Position numbers and translations under genes: made by a program
Shown: piece by piece, positions 6,931 through 15,414 of the stretch
Layout: every line of letters begins with the position of its first letter
Position numbering within the stretch: the first letter of the stretch is position 1
Notes under the pieces: model-generated
Database searches by the model: none
Told to the model about the DNA's origin: nothing
Seen by the model: only the letters and a program-made list of their open reading frames with translations
Assembly (NCBI GenBank): GCA_036389195.1
Contig: DASVQH010000456.1
Coordinates: forward strand, 1-21,109
Direction of reading: 5' to 3'
DNA from: JACCYI01 sp036389195
Lineage (GTDB): Bacteria; Actinomycetota; Thermoleophilia; Solirubrobacterales; Solirubrobacteraceae
Length of the DNA stretch: 21,109 nt

Positions 6931-8894
6931 GGCCCCACCGCCGCCGGCTTCTCGCCGCTTGCCAAGCCGGAGGCGCCGAATCGCGCCTCGGAGCCGAGCA
7001 CCCACGGCACGCTGGTGACGGTCACGGCCGGCTCGAACAGCAACGCGCCCTTCAGCCGCAGGGCCGTCTGGTTGTGCAGGATGTGCTGCCACCAGTGCGA
7101 CACGACGTACTCGGGGATGATGACCGAGACGACGTCGCCGGGATGCTCGCGGCGCAGGTGGCGCACGTACCGGCGCACGGGACCGACGGTCTCGCGGTAC
7201 GGCGAATCGACGATCACGAGCGGCACGGGTACGCCGCGATTCTCCCACTCACCAACCAGCGGGTCACGGTCGCCGGCGTCGGAGACCTTGACCGCCCGAA
7301 GCGTCGCCGGCGCCGTCGCCTGGGCGAAGGCCAGCGCGCGCAGCGTCGGGGCCAGCAGGTTGGACACGAGCACCACGGTGTGGATGCGCCCGGGCAGGGC
7401 CACGCCCGAGGCTGCCGGCGTCAGCTCGGCGGAGACCCGGCGGTAGTGCCGGGCCATCGCCTTCATGGTCCAGAAGAGCAGCGGGGTGGCGAGCACGACG
7501 ATCCACGCGCCCTGGGCGAACTTGGTGGCGAGCACGATCACGAAGACGACACCGGTCGCCAACGCCCCGAGCGCGTTGATGGCCTGCTTGCGACGCACGA
7601 CTCGGCGTGCGGGCCGGTCGACGCCATCTTCCGCGAGCTGACGCGACCAGTGCCGGACCATGCCCGTCTGACTGAGCGTGAACGACAGGAACACCCCGAG
7701 GATGTAGAGCTGGATGAGACGCGTGACTTCGGCGTCGAACGCGACGACGAGCAGCGACGCGACGAGCGCGAGGATCACGACGCCGTTGGAGAACACGAGG
7801 CGATCGCCGCGGTGCCCGAGCTGATGCGGCAGGTACTCGTCGCGGCCGAGCAACGACGCCAGCACCGGGAAGCCGTTGAAGGCCGTGTTGGCCGCCAGGA
7901 TCAGGATCGCCGCCGTTAAGCCCTGCAAGACGTAGAACGGGGCCGTCGAACCGAACGTCGCCAGCGCGATCTGGCTTAGTGCCGTCTTCTGCTCGCCCCC
8001 TGCCGGCAGACCAACCAGCGCGGACGGATCCTCGGCCATGTGCACGTCGGCGATGATGGCCAAGGCGGTGATGCCGGCGAACATCGTGATGGCAAGCGCC
8101 CCCATCATCAGGAGCGTCAGCGCGGCGTTGCGGCTCTTCGGCTCTCTGAACGCCGGAACGCCGTTCGACACCGCTTCGACGCCCGTCAGCGCCGTGCAGC
8201 CTGACGCGAAGGCTCGGAGGGCGAGGAACACGGTCAGCAGGCCGCCGGTGTCGGCGACTTGGCGCAGCTGGTAGTGCGCACTCTCGGCCGTGACGCCCTC
8301 ACCGAACACGACCTTCGCGAAGCCGACGAGGAGCATGGCGTAGATGGCGACCACGAATCCGTACGTGGGGAGCGCGAACGCTCGGCCGGACTCCTTGATG
8401 CCGCGTAGATTGACCACTGTCAAGAGCAGGACGAAAGCCAGCGACAGCGCAACGGTGTGGTCGGCCAGCGCCGGGACGGCGCTCGTGATGGCGGCAACCC
8501 CCGCCACCACCGACACGGCGACGGTGAGCACGTAGTCGACCAGCAGCGCGGAAGCCGCAACCAGCGAAGCGTCCTCACCGAGGTTCCTGCGGCTGACCGC
8601 GTAGGCCCCGCCGCCGTCGGGATAGGCGGCGCACGTCTGGCGATACGAGGCGACGACGATCACCAGCAGCAGGACCACGGCCCCGGCCAGCCACGGCGTG
8701 AGATGCAGCAACGCCAGCCCGCCGAGACCGAGCACGAGCACGATCTGCTCCGTGGCGTAGGCCACCGAGGACAACGGATCCGAGCAGAACACCGGCAGCG
8801 CCAGCTTCTTCGGCAGCAACGTCTCGCCGAGGCGGTCCGTGCGCAGCGGCTCGCCGAGCACCGACCGCATGAAGGATCCCGCCAGCGACGCCAT
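6927..8894 (-). CDS. KimA-like potassium transporter (APC superfamily)
   Basis: A 655-residue permease. It opens with the KimA/YdaO-type N-terminus: 'GEPLRTDRLGETLLPKKLAL', then SDPLSSVAYATEQ (38-50). Next come YPDGGGAYAVSRRNLG (91-106), LLVDYVLTVAVSVVAG and 'FASGCTALTGVEAVSNGVPAF', all close to Bacillus KimA, a proton-coupled K+ importer. About twelve membrane segments fill residues 35-495. A cytosolic C-terminal domain (about 510-655) begins 'IHTVVLVSNLLAPTLRALAFA', as in KimA where this part mediates dimerisation. The ATG at 8894 has AGGTG 6 nt upstream. Substrate assignment to K+ rests on the motifs and on neighbours that are all potassium genes. A general amino-acid permease is the less likely alternative. 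Confidence 0.88.
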   Translation of the reverse strand: MASLAGSFMRSVLGEPLRTDRLGETLLPKKLALPVFCSDPLSSVAYATEQIVLVLGLGGLALLHLTPWLAGAVVLLLVIVVASYRQTCAAYPDGGGAYAVSRRNLGEDASLVAASALLVDYVLTVAVSVVAGVAAITSAVPALADHTVALSLAFVLLLTVVNLRGIKESGRAFALPTYGFVVAIYAMLLVGFAKVVFGEGVTAESAHYQLRQVADTGGLLTVFLALRAFASGCTALTGVEAVSNGVPAFREPKSRNAALTLLMMGALAITMFAGITALAIIADVHMAEDPSALVGLPAGGEQKTALSQIALATFGSTAPFYVLQGLTAAILILAANTAFNGFPVLASLLGRDEYLPHQLGHRGDRLVFSNGVVILALVASLLVVAFDAEVTRLIQLYILGVFLSFTLSQTGMVRHWSRQLAEDGVDRPARRVVRRKQAINALGALATGVVFVIVLATKFAQGAWIVVLATPLLFWTMKAMARHYRRVSAELTPAASGVALPGRIHTVVLVSNLLAPTLRALAFAQATAPATLRAVKVSDAGDRDPLVGEWENRGVPVPLVIVDSPYRETVGPVRRYVRHLRREHPGDVVSVIIPEYVVSHWWQHILHNQTALRLKGALLFEPAVTVTSVPWVLGSEARFGASGLASGEKPAAVGP

Positions 8895-8934
8895 GCCTTC
8901 ACACCTACCGGAGTTCCCGGCACGTTCGCGGGGG

Positions 8935-8985
8935 CCTGACGCCGTCCTAGCGCGAAACGCCGCAATCCTGACGCGTTCTTAGCGC
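8935..8985 (-). promoter_or_regulatory. Imperfect 19-bp direct repeat before the kimA-like gene, candidate KdpE operator
   Basis: On the plus strand CCTGACGCCGTCCTAGCGC (8935-8953) and CCTGACGCGTTCTTAGCGC (8967-8985) agree at 16 of 19 positions and are exactly 32 bp apart, about three helical turns. Read on the minus strand each unit contains CTAAGAAC or CTAGGAC followed by CGTCAGG about 10-11 bp on, the tandem half-site layout that OmpR/KdpE-type regulators bind. The right copy overlaps the stop codon of the channel gene. It fills most of the 84-base gap before the transporter. Function is inferred. Confidence 0.5.
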
Positions 8986-9590
8986 CGGTCGGCTTCGGTA
9001 GCGCTTCGACGCCAGCTGACGGTCAACCCCACCAAGCGTGCGATCAGAATGGCGATTAACGCAAGTCCCGCGAGCTGCTCGATCATGACCAGGCCGCGCG
9101 CGAAGGGCTTGATCGGCACGACGTCGCCGACGCCGATGTTCGACAGCGTCGTGAAGCTCAGCAGAAGCAGCTCGACCCAGGTGCGCTCGCCCATCGGGTC
9201 GGTCGCGGCGAGGTAGCTGCCGGACTCGATGGCTTGCGAGACGGTGTAGACGGAGGCAAAGCCCCACGCCAGAAGGGTGAAGATCGCGCCGACGGCGAAG
9301 AGCTCATCACGGGTGACGTCGTGGTCGGCGAGCGTGTAGGCGATGAGCGCGCCCGCTGCGTAGAAGTACAAGCCCGCTTCCGGTGCCGCCGAGTACGGCA
9401 GCAGGACGTCGCTGCCGTACGCGGCCTCGATGATCCGCAACGCGATCGCCGGAACGCCGAGAAGAAGAGCCACCCAGGTCAGGGCGGGCGAGCGCCGGAC
9501 GGTCATGACGACGAGGCCGAGGACGGCGATGGAGAAGATCGCGAAGACGGCACGCCGCGCGTGACTGCCCTCCATGAACGGGAACAGCAC
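8979..9590 (-). CDS. Two-pore-loop type potassium channel (ion channel family), start uncertain
   Basis: From the GTG at 9590 the protein has 203 residues. Hydrophobic helices lie at about 13-30, 37-54, 71-88 and 96-118. They are followed by a pore helix and selectivity filter TTLSNIGVGDVVP (147-159) and a final helix (about 168-190). GVGD replaces the commoner GYGD, a change tolerated in K+ channels. No RCK/TrkA regulatory domain follows; the protein ends 23 residues after LIARLVGLTV. Upstream of the GTG the frame stays open to the kup stop and encodes another hydrophobic helix (HPSALLFAVQLAGVVLFPF), which looks like authentic protein. A CTG at 9677 with AGGGA 6 nt upstream, starting 9 bases after kup, would give 232 residues and may be the real start. 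The gene lies between two K+ transporter genes. Confidence 0.85.
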   Translation of the reverse strand: MLFPFMEGSHARRAVFAIFSIAVLGLVVMTVRRSPALTWVALLLGVPAIALRIIEAAYGSDVLLPYSAAPEAGLYFYAAGALIAYTLADHDVTRDELFAVGAIFTLLAWGFASVYTVSQAIESGSYLAATDPMGERTWVELLLLSFTTLSNIGVGDVVPIKPFARGLVMIEQLAGLALIAILIARLVGLTVSWRRSATEADRR

Positions 9591-9686
9591 GACGCCGGCC
9601 AGCTGAACGGCGAACAGCAGCGCCGAGGGATGGCGCCGAACGGCGCCGAACAGAGTGGATCCCGCCTGGACGCTCAGAGCCGGTCC

Positions 9687-11690
9687 CTAGAAGTTCACGT
9701 GGGAGCCCATGACGACCGTGCGGTCGTCGGGCAGGCCGAAGTAGGCGACCGGGTTGCTGGTGTTGCGCGCGAGCGTGAGAAACAGCTTCTTCCGCCAGCG
9801 GGACATGCCCGCGTCGTCCGTGGGGACGATCGTCATGCGCGAGACGAAGTAGGAGGCGCTGCTGGTGTTGCAGTCCCCTTCAAGGCCCTGTCCCACGGCC
9901 AGATCGAGCAGGTGCGGGACCTCGACGCGGTCCTGGAAGCCGACGCGCGCGCTGACGTGGCTGATGCCGTCGTCGCGATAGCCGAGGTCATCGACGCTGA
10001 CCTGGTCGGCTTCCGGCACGTTCGGGACGTTGAGCGTCTCGATCGAGATGATCACCACGTTGCTCGGCAGTGTGTTGTAGTGCTCGACGCTGGCTCGCAT
10101 CGCCAGCGGCGTGGTCTCTTTGGTCGCGTTCAGGAACACGCCCGTGCCCGGGGACCGGTAGACCGGCGGTTGCATGGCGTGGACCGTCTCGACGAAGTCG
10201 CGCAGCGGCCCCTCTTCCTCGGTGCGGTTGCGCGTCAAGATCTCGCGGCCCTTCTGCCAGGTCATCAGGACGACGAACACGAGGAGCGCGATCAGCAGCG
10301 GGAACCAGCCGCCATGGAGAACCTTGGTGAGGTTCGCCGCGAAGAAGGCCAAGTCGACCACAAGGAAGCCGACCGCGCCGGCGATCGCCAGCCGCAGTGA
10401 CTTCTTCCACAGCACGCGCACCACGACGAAGAACAAGAGGGTGTCGATCGCCAGCGTGCCGGTCACGGCGATGCCGTAGGCAGAAGCCAGCGCGGTCGAG
10501 GATCCAAAGCCGACCACGAGCGCGACGACGGCGGCGAAGATCCCCCAGTTCACCGCGGGCACGTAGACCTGGCCGACCTCGTGCCGCGAGGTGTGGCGGA
10601 TCGCCAATCGCGGCAAGAAGCCCAGACCGACGGCTTGACGAGTGACCGAGAAGGCACCAGAGATGACGGCCTGAGAGGCGATCACGGTCGCGAGCGTGGC
10701 GAGGATGACCATGGGAACCCGGCTCCATTCGGGGAAGCTCAGGAAGAAGGGGCTTGCGATGGTCTTCGGGTTGTCGAGGATGAGCGAGCCCTGACCCAGG
10801 TAGTTGAGGGTGAGCGCCGGGAAGACCATGAAGAACCAGGCGCGACGGATCGGGCTGTGCCCGAAGTGGCCCATGTCGGCGTACAATGCCTCGGCGCCGG
10901 TCACGGCTAGCACGACGGAGCCCAGCGCGATGAACGCCGTGCCGCCGTGCTCGACGAAGAACTGGACGCCGTAATGCGGCGACAGCGCGCGCAGGATCCC
11001 GGGGTGCTCGATGATCCGTCGCACGCCGCCGATCGCGAGCACCGTGAACCACACCCCCATGACGGGCCCGAACAGGCGACCGACGGCCCCGGTTCCGAAG
11101 CGCTGGATGGTGAACAGGACGGTCAGGATCCCAAGGGCGATCGGGACGACCAGCGACTCAAACGACGGCGACACGACTTCGAGTCCCTCGACGGCGGACA
11201 GCACCGAGATCGCCGGCGTGATCATGCCGTCGCCGTAGAACAGCGCCGCGCCGAAGATCCCGAGCGCGATCAGCGTGACCTTCGCCCTCCGGCTGCGCAG
11301 CCCAGCGCCGCGGAGGGACGCGATCAAGGCCATGATCCCGCCCTCGCCGTCGTTGTCGGCGCGCATGATCAGCGTCACGTACTTCAGCGAGACGATGATC
11401 GTGACCGCCCAGAAGATCAGCGACAACACGCCATAGACCGCCGACGGCGTCGTCGGCACGGCGCCGTGATCGGCGTGAAAGACCGTCTGAAGCGCGTAGA
11501 GCGGGCTCGTCCCGATGTCGCCGAAGACCACTCCCAGCGCCCCAAGCGTCAGCGCGGCGGCGCCGGCGGTGTGGTGGCCGGACGTGGTGTCCGAGTCGGT
11601 CGTTGTCGGCGGCTCCCTCGAAGCCGCCACAGCGCCGGTGCGGCCGCCGTCGGCGCGCGTAGGCTGGGACTTGGGAGGGGCATCGGACAT
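9687..11690 (-). CDS. kup: Kup-type potassium uptake permease
   Basis: A 667-residue low-affinity K+/H+ symporter of the KUP/HAK/KT family. Motifs in order, numbered from the chosen start: GALGVVFGDIGTSPLY (50-65), NDGEGGIMAL (113-122), FYGDGMITPAISVLSAVEG (151-169), EALYADMGHFG, and 'NYLGQGSLIL'. The middle holds about twelve membrane helices, and a cytosolic C-terminal domain of about 170 residues ends 'YFGLPDDRTVVMGSHVNF'. The ATG at 11690 (MSDAPPKSQ) is preferred over a GTG 18 codons upstream, whose leader codes through a strong inverted repeat. Neither has a strong Shine-Dalgarno. Residues 1-40 are Ser/Thr/Pro-rich and probably disordered. It heads the minus-strand potassium block. Confidence 0.95.
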   Translation of the reverse strand: MSDAPPKSQPTRADGGRTGAVAASREPPTTTDSDTTSGHHTAGAAALTLGALGVVFGDIGTSPLYALQTVFHADHGAVPTTPSAVYGVLSLIFWAVTIIVSLKYVTLIMRADNDGEGGIMALIASLRGAGLRSRRAKVTLIALGIFGAALFYGDGMITPAISVLSAVEGLEVVSPSFESLVVPIALGILTVLFTIQRFGTGAVGRLFGPVMGVWFTVLAIGGVRRIIEHPGILRALSPHYGVQFFVEHGGTAFIALGSVVLAVTGAEALYADMGHFGHSPIRRAWFFMVFPALTLNYLGQGSLILDNPKTIASPFFLSFPEWSRVPMVILATLATVIASQAVISGAFSVTRQAVGLGFLPRLAIRHTSRHEVGQVYVPAVNWGIFAAVVALVVGFGSSTALASAYGIAVTGTLAIDTLLFFVVVRVLWKKSLRLAIAGAVGFLVVDLAFFAANLTKVLHGGWFPLLIALLVFVVLMTWQKGREILTRNRTEEEGPLRDFVETVHAMQPPVYRSPGTGVFLNATKETTPLAMRASVEHYNTLPSNVVIISIETLNVPNVPEADQVSVDDLGYRDDGISHVSARVGFQDRVEVPHLLDLAVGQGLEGDCNTSSASYFVSRMTIVPTDDAGMSRWRKKLFLTLARNTSNPVAYFGLPDDRTVVMGSHVNF

Positions 11691-11795
11691 CGCTGAGGCA
11701 AGCCGGGGTCGGGTTCGCTCGCGAGGTGGAGCCGACCCGAACACCCGCGCGGCACAGGCAGCCCTTCCCGGCGTCGCAGGACGGTATCGCGAGCG
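11691..11795 (-). promoter_or_regulatory. Structured 5' leader of kup, possible RNA regulatory element
   Basis: On the minus strand CGCTCGCG (11795-11788) can pair with CGCGAGCG (11723-11716) across 64 bases. A competing hairpin GGGTCGG...CCGACCC has its loop containing the second of those arms, and lies just ahead of the kup start. Two mutually exclusive foldings next to a start codon are suggestive of a leader switch. The 3' part GGTCGGCTCCACCTCGCGAG vaguely resembles the end of the c-di-AMP (ydaO) aptamer, but its other conserved blocks are not found, so no class is assigned. Confidence 0.25.
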
Positions 11796-11954
11796 ACTCG
11801 TGGCCGAGTCGGTCCCCCACTATGGCCGGGCGAATCACCATCGGCCGCTTCACCCTCAGCAGGCGCGCCACGGGCGGGCGTCCGCCTTTCGCCGCTGCAC
11901 TACCCGGCGCGGGAACGCTCTGGACTCGGGGGCAGGCGCTGACACCATGCTCGG

Positions 11955-12320
11955 GTGAGCATCGACGCGAGCCTCATGCGTCTGCACGACTGGCTCGGCC
12001 AATACGTCCTTGCGACGGTCGAGCTGACCGCCGAACCTGGTGTCGCGCTCCTCGCCGCAGAAGGAGTGCTTCACCACTGGACCCACCGCCCGGTCGAGCT
12101 GCCGTCGACGTGGCTGGCCCGAGACCTCCCGACGACGGACGGCGGCCACATGTACTCGCTCGTCCCCGAGGGAGAGTCCCCACCGGTCCCGCACTCGACC
12201 GTCCGGCTCGTCGTCGAGCGGACTGCCGTCAGGAGCGCGCACCACGACGATCGAGAAATCCGCATCGTCTTCCACGGAGGGACGACGATCACCGTTCACC
12301 GGCGTGAGCTACCGCGCTAG
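11955..12320 (+). CDS. Small uncharacterised protein
   Basis: A 121-residue protein from a GTG at 11955. It starts MSIDASLMRLHDWLGQYVLA and reads as a soluble alpha/beta domain: a helix, then strands (QYVLATVEL, GVALLAAEGVLHHW), a loop region with Pro-rich turns, and ends with strands (IRIVFHGGTTITVHRREL). There is no signal peptide or membrane helix. The sequence is not of the repetitive Arg/Ala type seen in antisense readings, which supports it as a real gene. I do not recognise the family. It is divergent from kup and convergent with the secreted protein gene that follows. The 84 bases after its stop show no clear terminator. Confidence 0.6.
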   Translation: MSIDASLMRLHDWLGQYVLATVELTAEPGVALLAAEGVLHHWTHRPVELPSTWLARDLPTTDGGHMYSLVPEGESPPVPHSTVRLVVERTAVRSAHHDDREIRIVFHGGTTITVHRRELPR

Positions 12321-12404
12321 CGCCACCGCTGTTGGGCGCCTAAGTCATGCACTCCTGACCCTTGGACGCCTACCGATGCGACGGGGGACGGCTGAGGCCC
12401 GGGC

Positions 12405-13664
12405 TCACCCGCCGGTGTACGTCTGCCCGCAGGGCAGCGGCGGAAGGTCGTACTTGCGTGAGTTGTCCTGGACGTCGTAGTAGCCCAGGAGCAGGCAGCC
12501 GACATCGCGCTGGTTGCGCTCGTGCTGGCGCAGCCGGAACGCGGTGACGTCCTGCATCGCCTGCGTCGACTCCTCGATGAGCTGGCGCTGCTGAGCGTTG
12601 CGCTGGGCGATGGCCCCGCTCGGGTTCCAGCTCTTCCACACGTCGAGCAGCGCCGTCCCCGTCCGGCCGTCGCTGTCGGCCGCAACGGCGATCAGGCTGA
12701 GGTACATGTTCCATCCGATGCCCGGGGCGTAGCTCTCCGCCGGCGTGGTCGCGACCAGCGCGAGACCGGTGAACGGGCGGCCGTTGAACGTGTACTCATA
12801 GAGGAACAGGCCGGAGGACCCGAACCCGGGGAGCACGTTCTCGCGCAGGACCCGGGTGATCCGGGTGCCGGTCCAGCCGCTGGCGAACAGCGGCCACACC
12901 TGCGTGAGGGCGTCCGCGGCGTTCGCGTACGGGGCGACCTTGATCGTGGAAGGGAGGCCGGGGTAGGCGGCCTCGGGCAGGAAGACGCCGACCGAGTGGC
13001 CGAGGATGAATGCGCCGTCCGGCCCGTCGCCCTGGACCATGCCGCCTGAGCTGCTGATGGTCCATCCGGCCGGGACGCGCGCGGTCGCGCCGCCGTCCGG
13101 CGCGCGGTAGTCCACGAGCTGCAGCGGCGCCGGGTCGGGCTCCGCCGCCGGCGGCTGGAGGGTGAAACCGCCGCGGGCCGATTTGGCGATGCGCTTCAGC
13201 GTCTTCAAGGACGTCGGGTGCGCGACGGGCGAGGTGCTGGTCGTCACCGCGAGGACGCTCCCGAGATCGCGCACAATGACCGTCTCGCGGTTGGTCCCGC
13301 GGTTGACCTTCGCGACGAAGTCCTGCGGCGAGGCCTTCCTGGAGACGACGTTGCCGCCGAGCTGAGCGAGCAGCTGCCCACCGAACTGCTCGGGTGTGAG
13401 CTCGCTCGTGACGCGCGAGAAGCTCATGGCCTGCTTGCCCTTCTGCAGGACGTAGACGCCCTTGCGGACCTTGAGGTGGAAGCCTCGGGGCACCTTGATG
13501 CTGAAGTGGCTCGCGCGATTGCGGACAGTGACCGTCTGGCTCTTGTGCTTGGACTTGCCGGCGGCGGCGTCGAGCGGGCCGACGGCCGGAACCGCCGCGA
13601 GCGCGGCGAGGACGGCGACGCCCACCCGCCGGGCCCTGCCTGAAACCTGTGTGTGCCGTTCCAC
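12405..13664 (-). CDS. Secreted protein with two related domains, function unknown
   Basis: A 419-residue protein from a GTG at 13664 with GAGGG 6 nt upstream. Residues 1-36 form a signal peptide (MERHTQVSGRARR, then VGVAVLAALAAVPAVGPL, Ala-Ala-Ala cleavage region). A basic stretch KSKHKSQ follows. Two domains can be seen. The first (about 42-165) contains FSIKVPRGFHLKVRKGVYVL and KQAMSFSRV. The second (about 180-300) contains ATARVPAGWTISSSGGMVQG and GAFILGHSVGVF. The shared 'hydrophobic-x-VPxG(F/W)' and strand order suggest an internal duplication of a PsbP/DUF1795-like fold. The C-terminal 100 residues are helical with two cysteines (CLLLGY and PCGQ), perhaps disulfide-linked. The site of action is probably outside the membrane. 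No enzyme motif is visible. Confidence 0.8.
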   Translation of the reverse strand: MERHTQVSGRARRVGVAVLAALAAVPAVGPLDAAAGKSKHKSQTVTVRNRASHFSIKVPRGFHLKVRKGVYVLQKGKQAMSFSRVTSELTPEQFGGQLLAQLGGNVVSRKASPQDFVAKVNRGTNRETVIVRDLGSVLAVTTSTSPVAHPTSLKTLKRIAKSARGGFTLQPPAAEPDPAPLQLVDYRAPDGGATARVPAGWTISSSGGMVQGDGPDGAFILGHSVGVFLPEAAYPGLPSTIKVAPYANAADALTQVWPLFASGWTGTRITRVLRENVLPGFGSSGLFLYEYTFNGRPFTGLALVATTPAESYAPGIGWNMYLSLIAVAADSDGRTGTALLDVWKSWNPSGAIAQRNAQQRQLIEESTQAMQDVTAFRLRQHERNQRDVGCLLLGYYDVQDNSRKYDLPPLPCGQTYTGG

Positions 13665-13971
13665 CGTTCACCCTCGTCGCGCCGCTTTGCACCGGCTTCC
13701 GCCCACGCCATCCCGCAGCCCACGCTGCCATCGACACCCAATGAACGTGTTGGCCCCTCCGTTCCTGACGTAGCCGAAGGAAATTGCCTGATCGATGATG
13801 TCCGCGAGCGGGGTCTTCAGCGTGCGGGGCGGCCGCGCTTCCGGATTTGCGCGTGAGGTAGAAGACGCTAATGGGAGCCGTTTGCTGCCCGGCGGTTCCC
13901 GGTACCCGCCGGGTGCACGTGCGGGCGTGCAGCGCACAAGGGTCGTGCATGTAGGCGAGATGGAGAGCGAG
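13665..13971. other. Divergent intergenic region between secreted-protein gene and GMC pseudogene
   Basis: About 307 bases with no supported gene. It should hold the promoters of both flanking genes, but no clear -35/-10 pair was found. A minus-strand reading around 13725-13830 gives a protein-like stretch (ADIIDQAISFGYVRNGG) inside an otherwise Arg-rich frame. It may be a gene fragment or chance. Confidence 0.4.
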
Positions 13972-15412
13972 ATGGATTTCGACGTCGACTGGCTGGTGAT
14001 CGGCTCCGGCTTCGGCGGTAGCGTGGCGGCGCTGCGTCTGGCTGAGAAGGGCTACCCGGTGCGAATGCTCGAATGCGGACGGCGGTTCGAGGACAAAGAT
14101 TTCGTCAAGACGACGTGGAATGCCCGGCGCTACTTCTGGGCCCCGAAGCTCGGGATGAAGGGCATCCTGCGGCTCACGCTCTTGAAAGACATCTTCGTCG
14201 TGTCGGGGGCGGGCGTCGGCGGCGGCTCGCTGGGGTACGCGAACAAGCTGTACCGTCCGCGTGAGCGATTCTTCAAAGACCCGCAGTGGGCGCATCTCGA
14301 CGAGGATTGGGAGGCGCGCCTCGCGCCGCACTTCGACGAGGCTGAGCGGATGCTCGGCGTTACCGAGTACACCCGTCGAGGACCCGGCGACGACTTGCTC
14401 AAGGAGCTCGCCGAAGAGCTCGGCGTGGGTGAGAGCTACACGCCGACCCGGGTCGGCGTCTTTCTCGGCGAGGCCGGCAAGACGGTGCCCGATCCATACT
14501 TCGGCGGGGAAGGTCCGGCGCGTACCGGCTGCATTCACTGCGGCGCCTGCATGCCGGGCTGCCGCTACAACGCGAAGAACACGCTCATGAAGAACTATCT
14601 CTGGTTCGCGGAGCGAAAGGGCGTGCAGATCGAGCCCGAGCGGATGGTTGTCGACGTCCGGCGCTGAACGGCACTGACGGCCGCGACGGTTACGAGGTCG
14701 TGTCTGAGCGGTCCGGGGCCTGGTGGTGCAAGGATAGCCGCACGCACCGTGCCCGCGGGGTCGTCGTCGCCGCAGGGCCGCTGGGCACGAATCAGCTGCT
14801 GCAGCGCTGCAAGATCAAGGGCTCGCTGCCGAAGATCTCCGACCGGTTGGGCTACAACGTGCGCTCCAACAGCGAGTCGATCCCCGCGGTGACGATCACC
14901 GACGACTCTCAGGACTTCACGCAGTCGGTCGCGATCTCCTCATCCTTCCACCCCGACGACGAGACGCACATCGAGAACGTCACCTACGGCCGCGGCGCGG
15001 ACTCGATGTCGATCCTCTGGGCGACGTTGCTGGTCGGCGAAGGCAACCGCCTCACCCGCCCGCTGAAGGCCCTCGGGCAGGCTCTGCGCCACCCGCTGAA
15101 GTTCGCCCGCGTGCTCTGGCCGGTGAAGTTCTCGTGGCGCACCGTGATCCTGCTGGTCATGCAGACGGTCGACAACAAGATGCGACTCAAGCCCAAGCGG
15201 AGTCTGCTCGGCCGTGGGACGCCTGGGCTCACGACCGAGCAGGACCTCGAAACGCCGAATCCCACGCAGATCCCCGTCGCCGAGTGGACGGCCAACCGGG
15301 CAACCCAAGCCTCACCATCACCGCTATGGCCGAGTGCGCGATGAGCCGCGTGCCCGCCAAGGGGGAGGATCGGCGGCTGCCTGACGGACCCGTCCTAGAG
15401 GGCGCGCGTTAA
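13972..15412 (+). pseudogene. GMC/cholesterol-oxidase-type FAD oxidoreductase, broken by a frameshift and an internal deletion
   Basis: The ATG at 13972 has GGAG 6 nt upstream. Residues 1-40 show the FAD dinucleotide fold (WLVIGSGFGGSVAALRLAEK and a following Glu). Further on come SGAGVGGGSLGYANKLYRPR and the Cys-rich segment GCIHCGACMPGCRYNAKNT. This frame stops at 14667 after MVVDVRR. Restoring one base near 14663 (CGGCGC to CGGCCGC) continues the protein as 'RPLNGTDGRDGYEVVSERSG' in another frame to about 15285. The end of the family (usually NPGVNPSLTITAMAE) is then found in a third frame as GNPSLTITAMAECAMSRVP to the TAA at 15412. The part between IPVAEW and GNPSLTIT, over 100 residues with the active-site region, is missing. 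The summed length is about 480 codons against about 570 in the family. The first lesion alone could be a sequencing error. The second is a true loss. Confidence 0.85.
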
Positions 15413-15414
15413 GG

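Noticed and set aside
6789..7919. Plus-strand open frame of 376 codons
   Set aside because: It is antisense to the kdpD 5' end and the KimA-like gene, has no recognisable motif, and is rich in Arg, His and Asp.
9234..10400. Plus-strand open frame of 388 codons
   Set aside because: It is antisense to the channel and kup genes and no protein family pattern is seen.
11691..11870. c-di-AMP (ydaO) riboswitch in front of kup
   Set aside because: Only the end of the aptamer is vaguely matched. The GGGGTGAAT and GTAGGG blocks are not in the right order or place, so it is kept only as an unclassified leader structure.
12796..14538. Minus-strand open frame of 580 codons
   Set aside because: It spans out of frame through the secreted protein gene and antisense to the GMC pseudogene. 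Those two have clear motifs and this frame has none.
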